Source: Planoprotostelium fungivorum
Lineage: Eukaryota > Evosea > Variosea > Cavosteliida > Cavosteliaceae
Reading direction: 5' to 3'
DNA length: 41,494 nucleotides
Assembly: GCA_003024175.1 (NCBI GenBank)
Contig: MDYQ01000241.1
Span: forward strand, 1 to 41,494
A program made the translations under genes and the position numbers. Under the pieces are notes generated by a model. That model did no database searches. It was not told where the DNA came from and saw only the letters and a program-made list of their open reading frames with translations. Below are positions 10,663 through 21,300 of this stretch, one piece after another. How positions within the stretch are numbered: position 1 is the stretch's first letter; the number at the start of each line of letters is the position of its first letter.

Positions 10663-11886
10663 AGAGAAATAAACCGAGGATAATTCTGAAGGATTGAGCG
10701 CAATAGTTGATTCGTTCATCTATAAATAATCTTAGTGCGACGGTCTAACGTCATATAAAGATCAACTGTGTATCGTAGGCTGCGACACTTCAGGTGACAG
10801 ATCACTTGATTTCCAACGGCTAACGCATCGCCTGTGTCTTCACATTGCGCTATGAATATCTGTAATACTCTATATTGATCACATGTGATGATTTTTGTCG
10901 CTGTGTCTTTCTCTTAACAAAGATGATCCTGTTGAGTTAGATCATCCGGACTCAATCATCAAATCTTCCACCTCTTTCTCGGAGACTTTGGCGTGTACAA
11001 CGGTTCGCAGATATCTATCGGATAAACGGCAAATATTCACCCGGCTTGCTCTTCTCGGCACTGATGGTAGCAGTACAATGAAATTCGTTCCCTTGTAGCC
11101 AAGCGTCATGGCAACTGGTATTTGTTGTCAGATGACGAGAGTCTGGCCATTCATGGCCGTCGCGTTGTAGTTTGATTGATTTGTAAGGCTGAGTGGGTGA
11201 TCTCCTGCGGTGGGAGGAAGGCTGGAGCACCAGGCGAATCAGCTGTCTGGTTGTAGACGGCGGCATCTCCGTAGGTGATGATCAGGGTCATTAGACAGTT
11301 GTAGTGAGAGTGGGAGTAGTACAAGGTGAAGAAGGAATTAGACGCAATAGACAGCGACGCCGGAGGGAGAGGAAAGGTCTGTGGGCCAATTTGACTGGAT
11401 TGCACGTGCAGCCGCAGCCGCATGTGGGTTCGATGGTGTGATGGATTGGTGAACGATGATCCACGATTGATGACGATCGACATCAATGATGGAGGTTCGA
11501 TCAACAATGATTGATGATGATCGATCGATCGGATGAGAAGCCACCCAAACCGATGTGGGTGGTGTCCAACGATTCAACTCGGAGGAAATCGCTTTCCTAC
11601 TGTATGTTAAGAATCGTCTGAGACCGCAAGCTCACCCCATTGCTCCCGTCTATTCGCGGAGGTGGCTCTTGGGATCTTCATTCCTTTTGGCTCCAATGCT
11701 TCGTTGATCACACATCTCCTTCAATGCGAGAGGTGTGATGATGGAAACACGGAAGAGAATGGTTCGGCTTGACTCGGAGTATCCATTCTCTCAGAACCCG
11801 CAGAAGGATGGGGATGATGACCTCCGAGTCATGATGGTGAAAGTCAATTCACAGAAAGAAGAGGATTTATTTGGGAGACATGATAT
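10663..11886. other. Intergenic, no gene seen
   Basis: About 1.2 kb with no recognisable coding sequence. Short overlapping frames on the minus strand at 11015-11577 are compositionally odd and motif-free. Around 11440-11530 there is simple ATGATTGATGATGATCGATC-type sequence. Confidence 0.5.
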
Positions 11887-13164
11887 CTAGCGACCGCTAT
11901 CGCCGTGCGGAGCGGATCGGTTCCTTTTCATCGTGTGGGATGGCACTGCCTTCTGTTTTGTTGGAACCTCTTCGAATGCAGGAACGAAGAGAGAAGGCTC
12001 ATCTTCCGTCCTTGAGGGTCTGGTCTGAGACAGGCGTGAGATGTTTCGGTGTAGCGAAGGTGCGGACAGACGCTCGCCTTCGTGTCTCACCTTCTCGCTG
12101 CAGTATGGCTCTTCCTCTGCAAAGATGGCAGCTTTCTTCTTGTTTGAAATGCCAGGTGCTACCTTTTTCGCCGAGGGATGAGGCGAAGTACGATAACGCT
12201 TCTTCTCGTTCTTTTCTTCCAATGGCGAGGACGATTTCTTCCTGAGTGGTGTGATGGGTGCATGGATGACTGAGAGGGCCTCTCTGTGCGGAGTCGATTG
12301 GAAGGAAGAGGGTGTAGTTGTAGAGGCTGGTGGGTGAAGATCAGATCCTCTGGTGATTCCCTTAGAGATGGGCGTGCTGATGGCAAAGGGTATCGGTGGG
12401 TGAAAGTCAGCTACTCTGGTGGGTCTCTTAGAGATGGGCGTGTTGATAGCAAAGGGTGTCGGTGGGTGAAGATCAGATCCTCTGACGGATCCCTTAGAGA
12501 TGGGCGTGTTGATCGCAAAGGGTGTCGGTGGGTGAAGATCAGCTGCTCTGGTGGGTCCCTTAGAGATGGGCGTACTGACGATGTCTCGGACCCTCCTTTT
12601 GGCGGACTGCCCAAGTTTGCCTGGGGTCTTGCATTTCTCCCATTTAGAAGCAAACTTCTGTTGGGGTCTGCAACTCTGGAATTCCATTATCTCATCGTCA
12701 CATCGAGCAGTGACAGATGGACTTACCACTGAACCCTCAGAACGTTTCTCAATGAAACAATGGAATATCTTCCTTCCTTGAAGCCAAAGGTAGATCTCAT
12801 CTCCAACGCTGAGGCAGGTCTCTTCATGAATGATTCGTCCATTGACAGTGATGGAACCTTTGAAGTATATTGTTCCTTTGATTGAAGCGTCTTGGAAGAT
12901 GCAGCTGTCCAAGAAGATCTGATCTCCTCTCAGGAGGATGATCATGTGACGGCTGGAGTGTGAGACGTTGTTTGGGTGTATCTGAACCAGTTCTCTCGAC
13001 GAGAAACTGAATGGGATGTCGTCTGAATTGGGCACAAGATATCCAAGGGCGAAGAGAATGCAGTTGTCATCACCGTCCAGCCGTTCCAATTTGATGTTCT
13101 TGAAATAAACTGTCTCGTTATCTGGAATATTGAGAGCGAAGTCTGTTTCTGTCCAGCTCTTCAT
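11887..13164 (-). CDS. FHA-like domain protein with 22-residue repeats
   Basis: A single uninterrupted 425-codon frame. Residues about 25-130 fit a forkhead-associated fold: short beta strands, HPNNVSHSSRHMIILLRGDQ (compare the SxxHa core), then IYFKGSITVNGRIIHEETCL and SVGDEIYLW (compare NGxxI...L..GDxI.lG). FHA domains bind phosphothreonine. Next is a basic linker (KTPGKLGQSAKRRVRD), then four tandem 22-residue repeats around TPISKG(P/S)TRxxDLHPPTPF with regularly spaced Thr-Pro sites. The tail is basic and Ser/Pro-rich with several KK/RR clusters and SxK sites, so nuclear location is plausible. The repeat and linker could be substrates of proline-directed kinases. Part of this gene was copied to 28965-29232. 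The FHA call is by pattern, not certain. Confidence 0.6.
   Translation of the reverse strand: MKSWTETDFALNIPDNETVYFKNIKLERLDGDDNCILFALGYLVPNSDDIPFSFSSRELVQIHPNNVSHSSRHMIILLRGDQIFLDSCIFQDASIKGTIYFKGSITVNGRIIHEETCLSVGDEIYLWLQGRKIFHCFIEKRSEGSVVSPSVTARCDDEIMEFQSCRPQQKFASKWEKCKTPGKLGQSAKRRVRDIVSTPISKGPTRAADLHPPTPFAINTPISKGSVRGSDLHPPTPFAINTPISKRPTRVADFHPPIPFAISTPISKGITRGSDLHPPASTTTPSSFQSTPHREALSVIHAPITPLRKKSSSPLEEKNEKKRYRTSPHPSAKKVAPGISNKKKAAIFAEEEPYCSEKVRHEGERLSAPSLHRNISRLSQTRPSRTEDEPSLFVPAFEEVPTKQKAVPSHTMKRNRSAPHGDSGR
12361..12600 (-). repeat. 66-base tandem repeat inside the FHA-like gene
   Basis: The string CTTAGAGATGGGCGT (plus strand) recurs at 12361, 12427, 12493 and 12559, exactly 66 bases apart. 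It encodes the 22-residue repeat in frame. Copies differ by a few bases, mostly leaving the Thr-Pro and His-Pro-Pro positions unchanged. Confidence 0.9.
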
Positions 13165-13229
13165 GGGGATGAGAGAATTTGTCCCTGCCCCGATACAAAA
13201 AAATGGTCCGGTTCAATTTATTGTGCCCA

Positions 13230-13700
13230 TTATTCCGCCAAGCCTCCTGTGACGCTCTCGATGACCTGATTGACGGCAGCCTTTGCCAATTCGATGGCAG
13301 CCGCCTTTACGCTGTCATCTCTGGTAGAATCGTACAATGATCTATCTGAGAGAGATGAGCATCGTCCACGGAAACTTGTCGTTTGATAACGTCACGATCA
13401 TCACCTGGTAAGCAGCTCTTTTCGTCCAGGTGCTGCTGATGGATGATGTGAAGGATCGTTCGTGCATCGATGTCGTCTCGCTCTTGATCACCGCCTGGTC
13501 AGCAGGTGAGACGTCCTCATCTTCCCAGGCGACGAGTGATCGTCGGTCGATGGCCTCAAGTGGTTCTGTTCGTGGTTTCACTCTCGATCTCACTACTCTC
13601 AGTGCTGATCGAATGTCAATCGTCCATCTTAACAGCCGGTGATACTTGTCTCGATTATTACTTCGAGTCGTGGGCACTGTGAGGGGGTAGATGTCGGACT
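13230..13700 (-). CDS. Unrecognised small gene, at least two exons
   Basis: The last exon (about 13349 down to the TAA at 13230-13232) reads SLYDSTRDDSVKAAAIELAK then AAVNQVIESVTGGLAE, an alanine-rich amphipathic helix. A preceding exon reading ARTILHIIHQQHLDEKSCLP joins in phase across an intron of about 65 bases (GTGATG...CTCTCAG). The upstream part near 13500-13700 is Glu/Asp/Arg rich, with unclear splice sites. No family recognised. The gene lies just upstream of, and in the same direction as, the FHA-like gene. Confidence 0.4.
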
Positions 13701-13707
13701 CCTTCAC

Positions 13708-14192
13708 TGAAAGCGGCAGCCGCTCATATTTAGATGACCAACGATCGACGATGATGAATGATTGAGGCGATGATTCGGATTCTGCATGAATGTTTGGCTC
13801 ATTTCAAAGCATTCAACACCTCCCTGATCCTCTCTGCGTGTCTTTGTATTTTGTATCAGTGGAGGTGGTTCACCATCTCATCTCACGTGAAAGTTGAGAG
13901 GCCCAAAACCGTCAAAGGTTAAGTCGAGCTTCTCTACCCTTTGTGTCTTTTCGATCGCTGCTTTCACTGTCTTGTTGCTGATGGAGAGGAGGTTACTGAT
14001 CATCCTCCAAACTTGTAGACTCCAGTGGCAGCGCTGCTTCCATCAAAGAGCTCTGATGTGTTCCTAATTGGTTCAGATGATGGAAGACCTATTTAGACCC
14101 GTCACCTCTGAGTGTCTCGTGAACTCGGCTGCAGCTCCAGGCGTAACATATGTTATGTGTGCGTCAGATCGTGTTCTGACGAGAGAGGTAAT
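13708..14192. other. Intergenic, no gene seen
   Basis: No recognisable coding sequence or repeat. Confidence 0.4.
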
Positions 14193-14694
14193 CTAAAGTA
14201 TCAATATAGTACCATCCGACTGGAATATGTCTGTCAATACCACGACATCAACTTCATCATTTGGCCTCCTTGACTTGCTCAACTCGTTATCTGTGCCAAA
14301 CCATTTCACCAACCGTTTGCCTTTTCTCTGTCTGCCAGTGGGTCTTCTTCGGATCATTCTTTGTCTTGGTGGATTGTCCACCTTTGAATCCAACACTGTG
14401 GTTTCGTCTCTCTCGGTCTCTTCATCACACCGGAAGAACGCCACCATCTTCATTACCAACATCTACTATAATGAATACAGTCGTGTCGAAGAAACCTAGG
14501 GCAGCCACGGATCGTGGATGGTCCTCCGAAATGCTCTTTCTTTTCTTCGCATCTTGCGCCACTTGGAAGAGACATCCTTTGATTGACAACAGCAGATACA
14601 AACACGACCACAGGCACACAACGTCAAACGGTCTTTTGGTTACAGTAAAGCGGATGTAGCGACTCAGCTTTTGCATTCGTTCTGTGGTGACCAT
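14193..14694 (-). CDS. Possible small membrane protein, frame broken once
   Basis: From an ATG near 14694 the frame begins MVTTERMQKLSRYIRF. It has one strongly hydrophobic stretch (FDVVCLWSCLYLLLSIKGCL) that could span a membrane. It then continues to about 14470, where coding potential switches to the next frame (MVAFFRCDEETERDETT), which runs through a basic region (RMIRRRPTGRQRKGKR) to TAG at 14193. The switch happens without a normal-length intron, so this is either an unusual splice, a sequencing error or a recent frameshift. No family recognised. Confidence 0.35.
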
Positions 14695-15384
14695 TGCTAT
14701 TGCGACCCGTTTCCTTTTTTTTTCGACCCGCACTCCTGATTTGATCTGATGTGATGCGATGTGATGTGATCTCCACCATTTGTGGTAGGGTTACTTCTTA
14801 CCGCATCCGTTTCACCGTTAGGTTTTCGGAAAAGGCGCGGCTTTTTCTCATTACAATGACCCGGCTCGACTTTCTGTTTTTCCCTCTTTCTCTTTCAGAT
14901 CAACCCGTTTGTTTTTGTCAAGTCAGCGGAACTCTCATCCAGACAAAGACAACACTTCTGAACCTCCAGAAGGTGAGAAAGAAATGGAAATGACATCTAT
15001 GAGAGGAGAGATTGAGAGCCACAGTGTAGGGGTGGTGAAAGATCTGTACCTCCCACCAGTGGGAGAATCAGCCACAATCGCAGAGGCGGTGCAAAAGAGG
15101 GGTGTGAAGATGGTCCGATTGAACATGCCCTATACACCAACATTACAATCTGATGGGCCGAATCACTCTCACACGAGATCACGAGAGGACGCCGAGCGTC
15201 TCGTCTTCTAAGAGCAGCGCTACACCATTGTCTGTCAGAAAGGAAGTCGATCCTTCCCGTGTTATCGTGGCCCAATACATTGGAAGGCGAAGAAGAATGC
15301 CTCCCGAACTGCTCAACTCCATGACCCTCTGCTGCCCCAAGCATCCTGCCTCCCACGATCGAACCCAAATTGTCCATCGTTCTG
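14695..15384. other. Mostly non-coding, with simple sequence
   Basis: GATGTGATGCGATGTGATGTG-type simple sequence lies at about 14745-14770, with pyrimidine-rich stretches to 14900. Frames at 14909-15211 lack recognisable motifs, and the left edge of the GCN1-like fragment is not sharply defined. Confidence 0.4.
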
Positions 15385-16628
15385 ATACAGACACCCACAA
15401 CCAAGTGCAAGAGATCGTTGAAGAGGCCCTCAAGCACATCGGCCGTGTCATTCGAAACTCTGAGGTTCAGATGCACGTGCCCATCCTCCTCGAGGGCAGC
15501 ATAGACCCTGATATCTACACGGGAGAGACACCCTGGAGGCATACACTCACCAACTTTGTTCACTCAATCGACGGCTTCTTTGTCGTTGGACTCATCATCC
15601 ACAGAGGTAGCACAGATCGATCCAGAAGAAGGCAGCGCAGATCTTGGGAAACATGAGATGGCTGGCTGAGACGAAGACATGGAATTTTATCACAAGGTAA
15701 TCACGATGGAAGGTGAGAGAAATCGGCTCGAAGGCCGTTGGACCTCTCATCCAAGGAGGGGGGAGGACAGATTCTCTGGACTCATCCTGGATAACATCAA
15801 GTCCAACGTCGGTTCCGTCGAGTGCCGCTCAAAGTCCATCTCGCTGCCCTCGACATCTCCTGATTCAAAAATCTCTCCCCTGAGATGCTCAGCATCTCGA
15901 GTGACACAAAGCCTCACGTCAGAGAGGGTTCTATCTCGTATGAGACCTACTACCACCTCTCAGATGTCTTCAGACAACACACGTTTCACCTTCAAGATGC
16001 AGGGTAACACTTGGTACTCCTGGAAGGGTGAAGGTGGCCAAGAAAACAAAGACACTGGTGAGAATCCGCGTTCCACACTTCAAATCCCATCCACGTCCAT
16101 TTTTTTTACCCAAATCTTGGATAAGAAAAGGACTGACGAAAAGAACAGTCGGTTTGGATTCGACAAGAGGAATAAGATCATCGCTGTTCTCTACTTGATC
16201 CGTAACGATATGTCCTTGGTCGTAAGACAAAAGGCCTTCCTGGTCTGGAAGAAAGTCATTCAGAACGCACCCAAGGCCCTCTTCGTCAACCTCATGAGAA
16301 TCGTCATCGACTGTCTCGGTTCCACCTTATTCGATAAGCGACAGGTGATCCACCCTCCTTCACTCGATCTCACCTCCACAGGTATCCAAAAGGATGTTCA
16401 GAAATTGGGAGACAACATTCTCTTTGAGATCAATCCTCTATCTCGGAGAAGGATTTCGATTCACCCGACAAGTCACATGCGATTGTACTCCCGTACCATC
16501 CCTGCCGTGCGCTGCTCGTGACGAATCGGAGGACGTGAGAGAGGCTGCCATCCAGGTGTTCGACACGCTCTACCGTTTCGTGGGGCAGAAGGTATTCGAT
16601 GAGATCCCCCCTCCTCTCCTGGATTTTT
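15385..16628 (+). pseudogene. Degraded fragment of a GCN1-like HEAT-repeat translation regulator
   Basis: Pieces match the conserved GCN1/EF3-like HEAT region in the right order but in shifting frames: EALKHIGRVIRNSEVQMHVP, LTNFVHSIDG, then KKAAQILGNMRWLAETKTW one frame over. These are followed by VREIGSKAVGPLIQGGG, then EDRFSGLILDNIKSNVGSV in another frame, HVREG, LYLIRNDMSLVVRQKAFLVW, TGIQKDVQKLGDNIL, and finally EDVREAAIQVFDTLYRFVGQ before LLDF and a stop. GCN1 is a very large ribosome-associated activator of the GCN2 kinase; only about 400 residues' worth is here. At least three frameshifts do not coincide with splice signals, and some helices are missing, so I read it as a decayed partial copy. 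Confidence 0.7.
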
Positions 16629-17611
16629 AAAAGGAGGGATCCTTCGAGACATGAGAAGAGAATGATTTGAATGTAGATGGAATGAGAGGGTGGAATGCTG
16701 GATCAGATCTGGGTTGCAGGTGCGCCTGTAATTCACGAATGTTACAGTTGCATGTCATGCGGATGAGATGCATTACAGTAAAACCGGGCACACATCACAA
16801 CGAAGAGATCAGAGACTCCGCTCTCGAGGATGAGGAAGGAAGAAGAGGAGAGGATGCAAGGTCACAAGAGACACGGAAAGCAATGTCAAGCGGCACATCA
16901 CACGTTTGGCAAGAATTAGCCAATAAAGAGCATGCAATCTTGTTGCATTATTTTGGTCATCGACTTCATCCATCTGTTCGAGAAGTGCATCTCTCAACAC
17001 AAGGTGATGATGCATCACACGTGATCACCAACTCACGCCACCGTTGTCTCGATGATCATCGAGATCGTCGTCCTGCGGATTGATGAAGTTGACACTAATT
17101 TTCGCGTATCAAAGTACAAAGAACATACAGAGGAAAGCAAACAACAACAATTAAAACTACCAATGAAACAATGAAAAAATTGGAAGTGAACTGCATCACC
17201 CCCCCCCAATGATCATGATCGATTTATCCACGTGTTAACACATGGATACACATGGACCAACTTCGTTGTAGACGTCGGAGTTCGCTCCTTTCGACTCAGA
17301 TAGACGTAAGATACGTCAGAAGAGACTATTCGATGTACGAAACCGAAATTCGATCATGTGTGATCATGTGTTATCATCCGCACGGCATTTGCTGTAATAG
17401 ATCGTCACTCTTCTGTTGGGATCGTCCTTTAAAGCGATATCACGGGTTGCCCTCTTCGATCCACACTTGCTGATGGCAAGGAACCTTGAATGGTCATCTG
17501 ATGTGGTGCAGGGTTTTTTTGGCCTAGTTCTGTTCTTCTGTCGTGAGAGCTCACGTTTCACCAAACAGAAGTAAATGAACGACAAAAAGACGGCCACCTT
17601 CGCCGAATTCT
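16629..17611. other. Intergenic, with short palindromic A/T-rich stretches
   Basis: No recognisable gene. A run of nine C sits at about 17200. It is followed by overlapping palindromes (ATGATCATGATCGAT, CCACGTGTTAACACATGG) at 17210-17250. Confidence 0.5.
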
Positions 17612-18110
17612 AATCCCACTTTGGTCAGTGGAAGAACGGAAAGGTCCTCTTAGGCACCGCTAGTGCTTGGTTTCTCTTGGACGTCGCTTACTCCGGCATC
17701 ACGCTTAACCAATCTTACATCATCGATCAGATCGGGTTTACACAAAACGGAGACGCGTACACCCTCTTCACGTCCATCGCCAAGGGAAACACTGTGGCCG
17801 TTTGTATGGGCCTCCTGCCAGGATACTGTGTGGCTATCGCTCTCATCAACGTCGTAGGTCAGTCGAAGTCACGTGAAGCTGGTGTCTGACTTGAAGGCAG
17901 ATCGGAAGCCCATGCAGATCTTTGGTTTCGCGGGTCTCACCATCTGCTCTGGCCATCTTCTACGATCTCTTGAAGGCTCACGCACCCAAGGTCTTTGTGG
18001 CTATCTATGCCGTGCCCCTCTTCTGTTTCAACTGTGGTCCAAACACGACGACGTTCATCATCCCCGGAGAAGTCTTCCCCACTCGCTTCTGTTCTGCTGT
18101 GAGGCATCAT
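17612..18110 (+). pseudogene. Truncated Pho84-type phosphate/H+ symporter fragment
   Basis: The sequence GQWKNGKVLLGTASAWFLLD then VAYSGITLNQSYIIDQIGF, GNTVAVCMGLLPGYCVAIAL, RKPMQIFGF and finally CGPNTTTFIIPGEVFPTRF follows the order of the C-terminal half of fungal and plant-type inorganic phosphate transporters of the major facilitator family. One normal intron joins in phase (about 17860-17902). Between GLTIC and LAIFYDLLKAHAPKVFVAIY the frame shifts by one base without splice signals. The 5' half of the gene is absent, and the match ends right after the PTR motif in a His-rich run. It is a dead fragment. Confidence 0.75.
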
Positions 18111-18300
18111 CGTCATCATCATCCAATCCCCTCGACTTCGATCACATCCGAAATCTCATCTCATTTCGACATCACGAGATTGACTCCTTAGAACAGAACA
18201 GCGTGAACAAGAAAATTTGCTCATCGTCTCAGTCTTCTCCTTCTCTCCTATGGAGAAACAAACGATGTCAGAGCCACGAGAAATTGTTCAAAGTTCTGAT

Positions 18301-21300
18301 CTATTCCGAAGTCGCTGGAGAGGTGGAAATGTCGTAGCCGAGCACCTTAAACATCTTGTCTAACTCTTTGATGCTTTTTGCTATTGGAGCTGACTTGAGT
18401 GCTGTTCGGCATATGCTCTTCTCTCGGTTGGGTTCTCTCTGATAACAGAAGTCACAGATCATCCCCCACAATTCCTCCTCGTGACACCAAACGATTGGCC
18501 ATGAGTATAATCCACAACTGAGCCTATCAATCGAATATCGGAGGATGGAACCGTATGGATGAGAGGTACACACCGACTGCACTGTGAGTTCGTTTCGAGT
18601 AACGGAAAATACTCTGCATCCTTGGCTTTCAGCATCAAAGGCCTGATTCGCTTCCAGGTAGAAGAGAGCGACCTCCGTTCCGTCTTCGTTAAATCGTCCT
18701 TCTCGTTGATTTCTGCGGAGATGTCTGAGAGGCACCTGAATGCAGTCTCTATCATGTGAAAGTCTGATGACGGGTAGATTTCGGGCATCAAGCGATTGAA
18801 TTCATCCGCAGCTGTTCCAACTCAGATCGAGATGGTTGATTGGAAATGATCACCCATGCTCTTTCGAACGGACCGGTCCAGGGATCGAAGGAGACATAGA
18901 TCAGTGGCGATGGAACAAAACCATGGCTGCTGTGTCATCTCAATGATCTGATGCCTGAATGAATACTACTTACTTTTTTTTCCTTTGGGTGTTCGGAAAT
19001 GACCAGATGTGCACAATCAGCAGGAGTGTAGACAGCGCTTCTGTCCTTCTGTTCGATGACATAATGTGGAATCCTCCACTCAATGAGATCTTCTGGAGTG
19101 GGATTGGTCAGATCGGGCTTCCTTATGGGTGATCCTGTATCAGTCATCAATCGATTTTCTTTCGTCATCCATCGACAGTCGACTTTGTTTCATCATGATC
19201 AATCATCATCGGCATCCATGATAGTCCGTGATGAATTCATCTTCTCACCATGAAAAGCCTCCAAAGATGGGGTGTATTTTGTAGGTACGATGTACCATGT
19301 CTTGTGAGCATCTTTCGAACAGTACAGAACGTTCATCGACTCTGTCGAATCGGCATCCACATGAAACCATGTTACGGCTTTACCCATTGAGATGTAANAA
19401 AGCCTCCAAAGATGGGGTGTATTTTGTAGGTACGATGTACCATGTCTTGTGAGCATCTTTCGAACAGTACAAAACGTTCATCGACTCTGTCGAATCGGCA
19501 TCCACATGAAACCATGTTACGGCTTTACCCATTGAGATGTAACTATTCTGTCTTCAGATATCCACTCTCTCTTTCTACTTCCACTTTCAACTCACAGATA
19601 TATCCTCTCGATCGCATTGGAGTTGAGAGCGTCGGATTTAGTATTGAATCTGTATGGCTCCTTGAGATGACCATCGATCTCATGTACACATCCCAACAGT
19701 GAAAGAGAGCTGCAGGATATGTCGATGACATAGTGACCCTCGTTCGCATAATTCACGATCTCGTCGATCGCTTGATGTACGGGTACTTCTTTTTTAGACA
19801 ATGTGTCGCCCTTACGCAGCTGATGTTTGTCATTCAAACGACCTTTCCATCTCTGTCCTTCTCAACTCACCGAGATTGTCATCGTATCCCCTAGATCCAC
19901 TCTCTCTCCTTTTCCCAGTTTGAGGAAATCCTCCTTGGAGGAGAATGCCGATGAGGGGGGAAAGTCTGATTAGGATGAGTCGATGACTCTTATCATCCAT
20001 CTGAGTTTCTCACTCTCAACTAGGACCGGTCTCTGCTGATCTGAGATGTTCTCCACAAGCCACTCCCCACTGACTTCTTTGTAGTCCTTCTTCGCATGTT
20101 CTGTCCCAACTCAGCTTCATCTTCTCAACCACATAGACTCACCCAACATAGGAACGTCTCCTTCCTCCACTACTCGGTAGTATCCATCTCTCGCCCTCCT
20201 TAGATGTGCCACACGGAATATCTTCTTGTTAGGTTCGCCACCTCTCAAGATGGCTGTATGGTGTTCCCCTCCATACAGTTCGTGTATGATCAACGTGATT
20301 CCCAGTTCACGTGCTATTCGGTACGCCTCAAGATATTCAAGTGAATCCTCATCCTCGTGATGCTTTCGGAAATCCGCTGCAGCTTTTTCGTCGGGTTTTC
20401 TGGATGAACGGGCCTCGGTGATTTTCCTCAGTGTGCCTGCCCCTCCCCTCAACACCAATCCCAACGGTTTGAGTTCGTCGTTCATCTCCTTCACAAGAAC
20501 TTACAAGTGAGTCAATCGAATGAGAAACAGGATACAGGTTAGATCTGGACGATACATATCAACGAATATGTATATCTGGATGTGGATCTCATACTTGATA
20601 TACAACTATCCTCACCTTCCTCTTCACAGTCTTGTTCCTCTCTTCCGGACTTGGGCGTCAAAGCATCAAACATACCTGAGATGTCTCAACACGAACAGAA
20701 AAGAACGGTCTGATGCTTGGATCTCTCACGACTGTGGAACAGTTTGCCTTCTGGTTTGACCTTCCACGTATCCTCTACACGCAGCTCGGGGGAAAGATGA
20801 ATGACCTCATCTGCCTCATCCAAGGAACTGACTCTCTCCACCAAATTCTCCTCTACCTCACTTTCCATTTCTTGATCTCTCTTGGACGCTGCAGATTCTG
20901 CATATTGTTCAGTCGTACTTTCTTCTTATCACTCCATCATCATACACATATAACGCAGCTCACTCTTTATCGTTCTTCTCTTCTTTCCATCTTTTCCTGC
21001 TCCTATTTAGCTCTTTTCATCCATCTCATAATCCCTCACTCTGATGGACGCTCTTCTTATCCTTTTCTTCTTTCTCATCATCTCTCTTCCTTCTATTCTT
21101 CCTCTTCTTGTCCTCTTCTTCCCCGTCATCGTCTCTCTTCCTTCTCTTCTTCCTCTCCTTATCCTCTTCTTCTTTCTCTTCTTTTTCCTCTTCTTCCTCC
21201 TCCTCTTCTTCCTCGTCATCGTCTACTACTGCTTCCTTCTTCTTTCCCTGGTTGACTTGAGTATCCTCTATGTCGTCCTGTCATAACCTCTACATCCTTC

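Noticed and set aside
11015-11577. Minus-strand gene
   Set aside because: Three overlapping frames of similar length in different phases, with no motif and no clear splice structure.
12286-12732. 148-codon plus-strand frame with tandem repeats
   Set aside because: Antisense of the 66-base repeat of the FHA-like gene. The repeat unit is a multiple of three, so all frames stay open.
21044-21286. Plus-strand Leu/Phe/Ser-rich frames that look like membrane segments
   Set aside because: They are the complement of the acidic/lysine-rich exon of the minus-strand multidomain gene, whose splicing is in phase on both sides.
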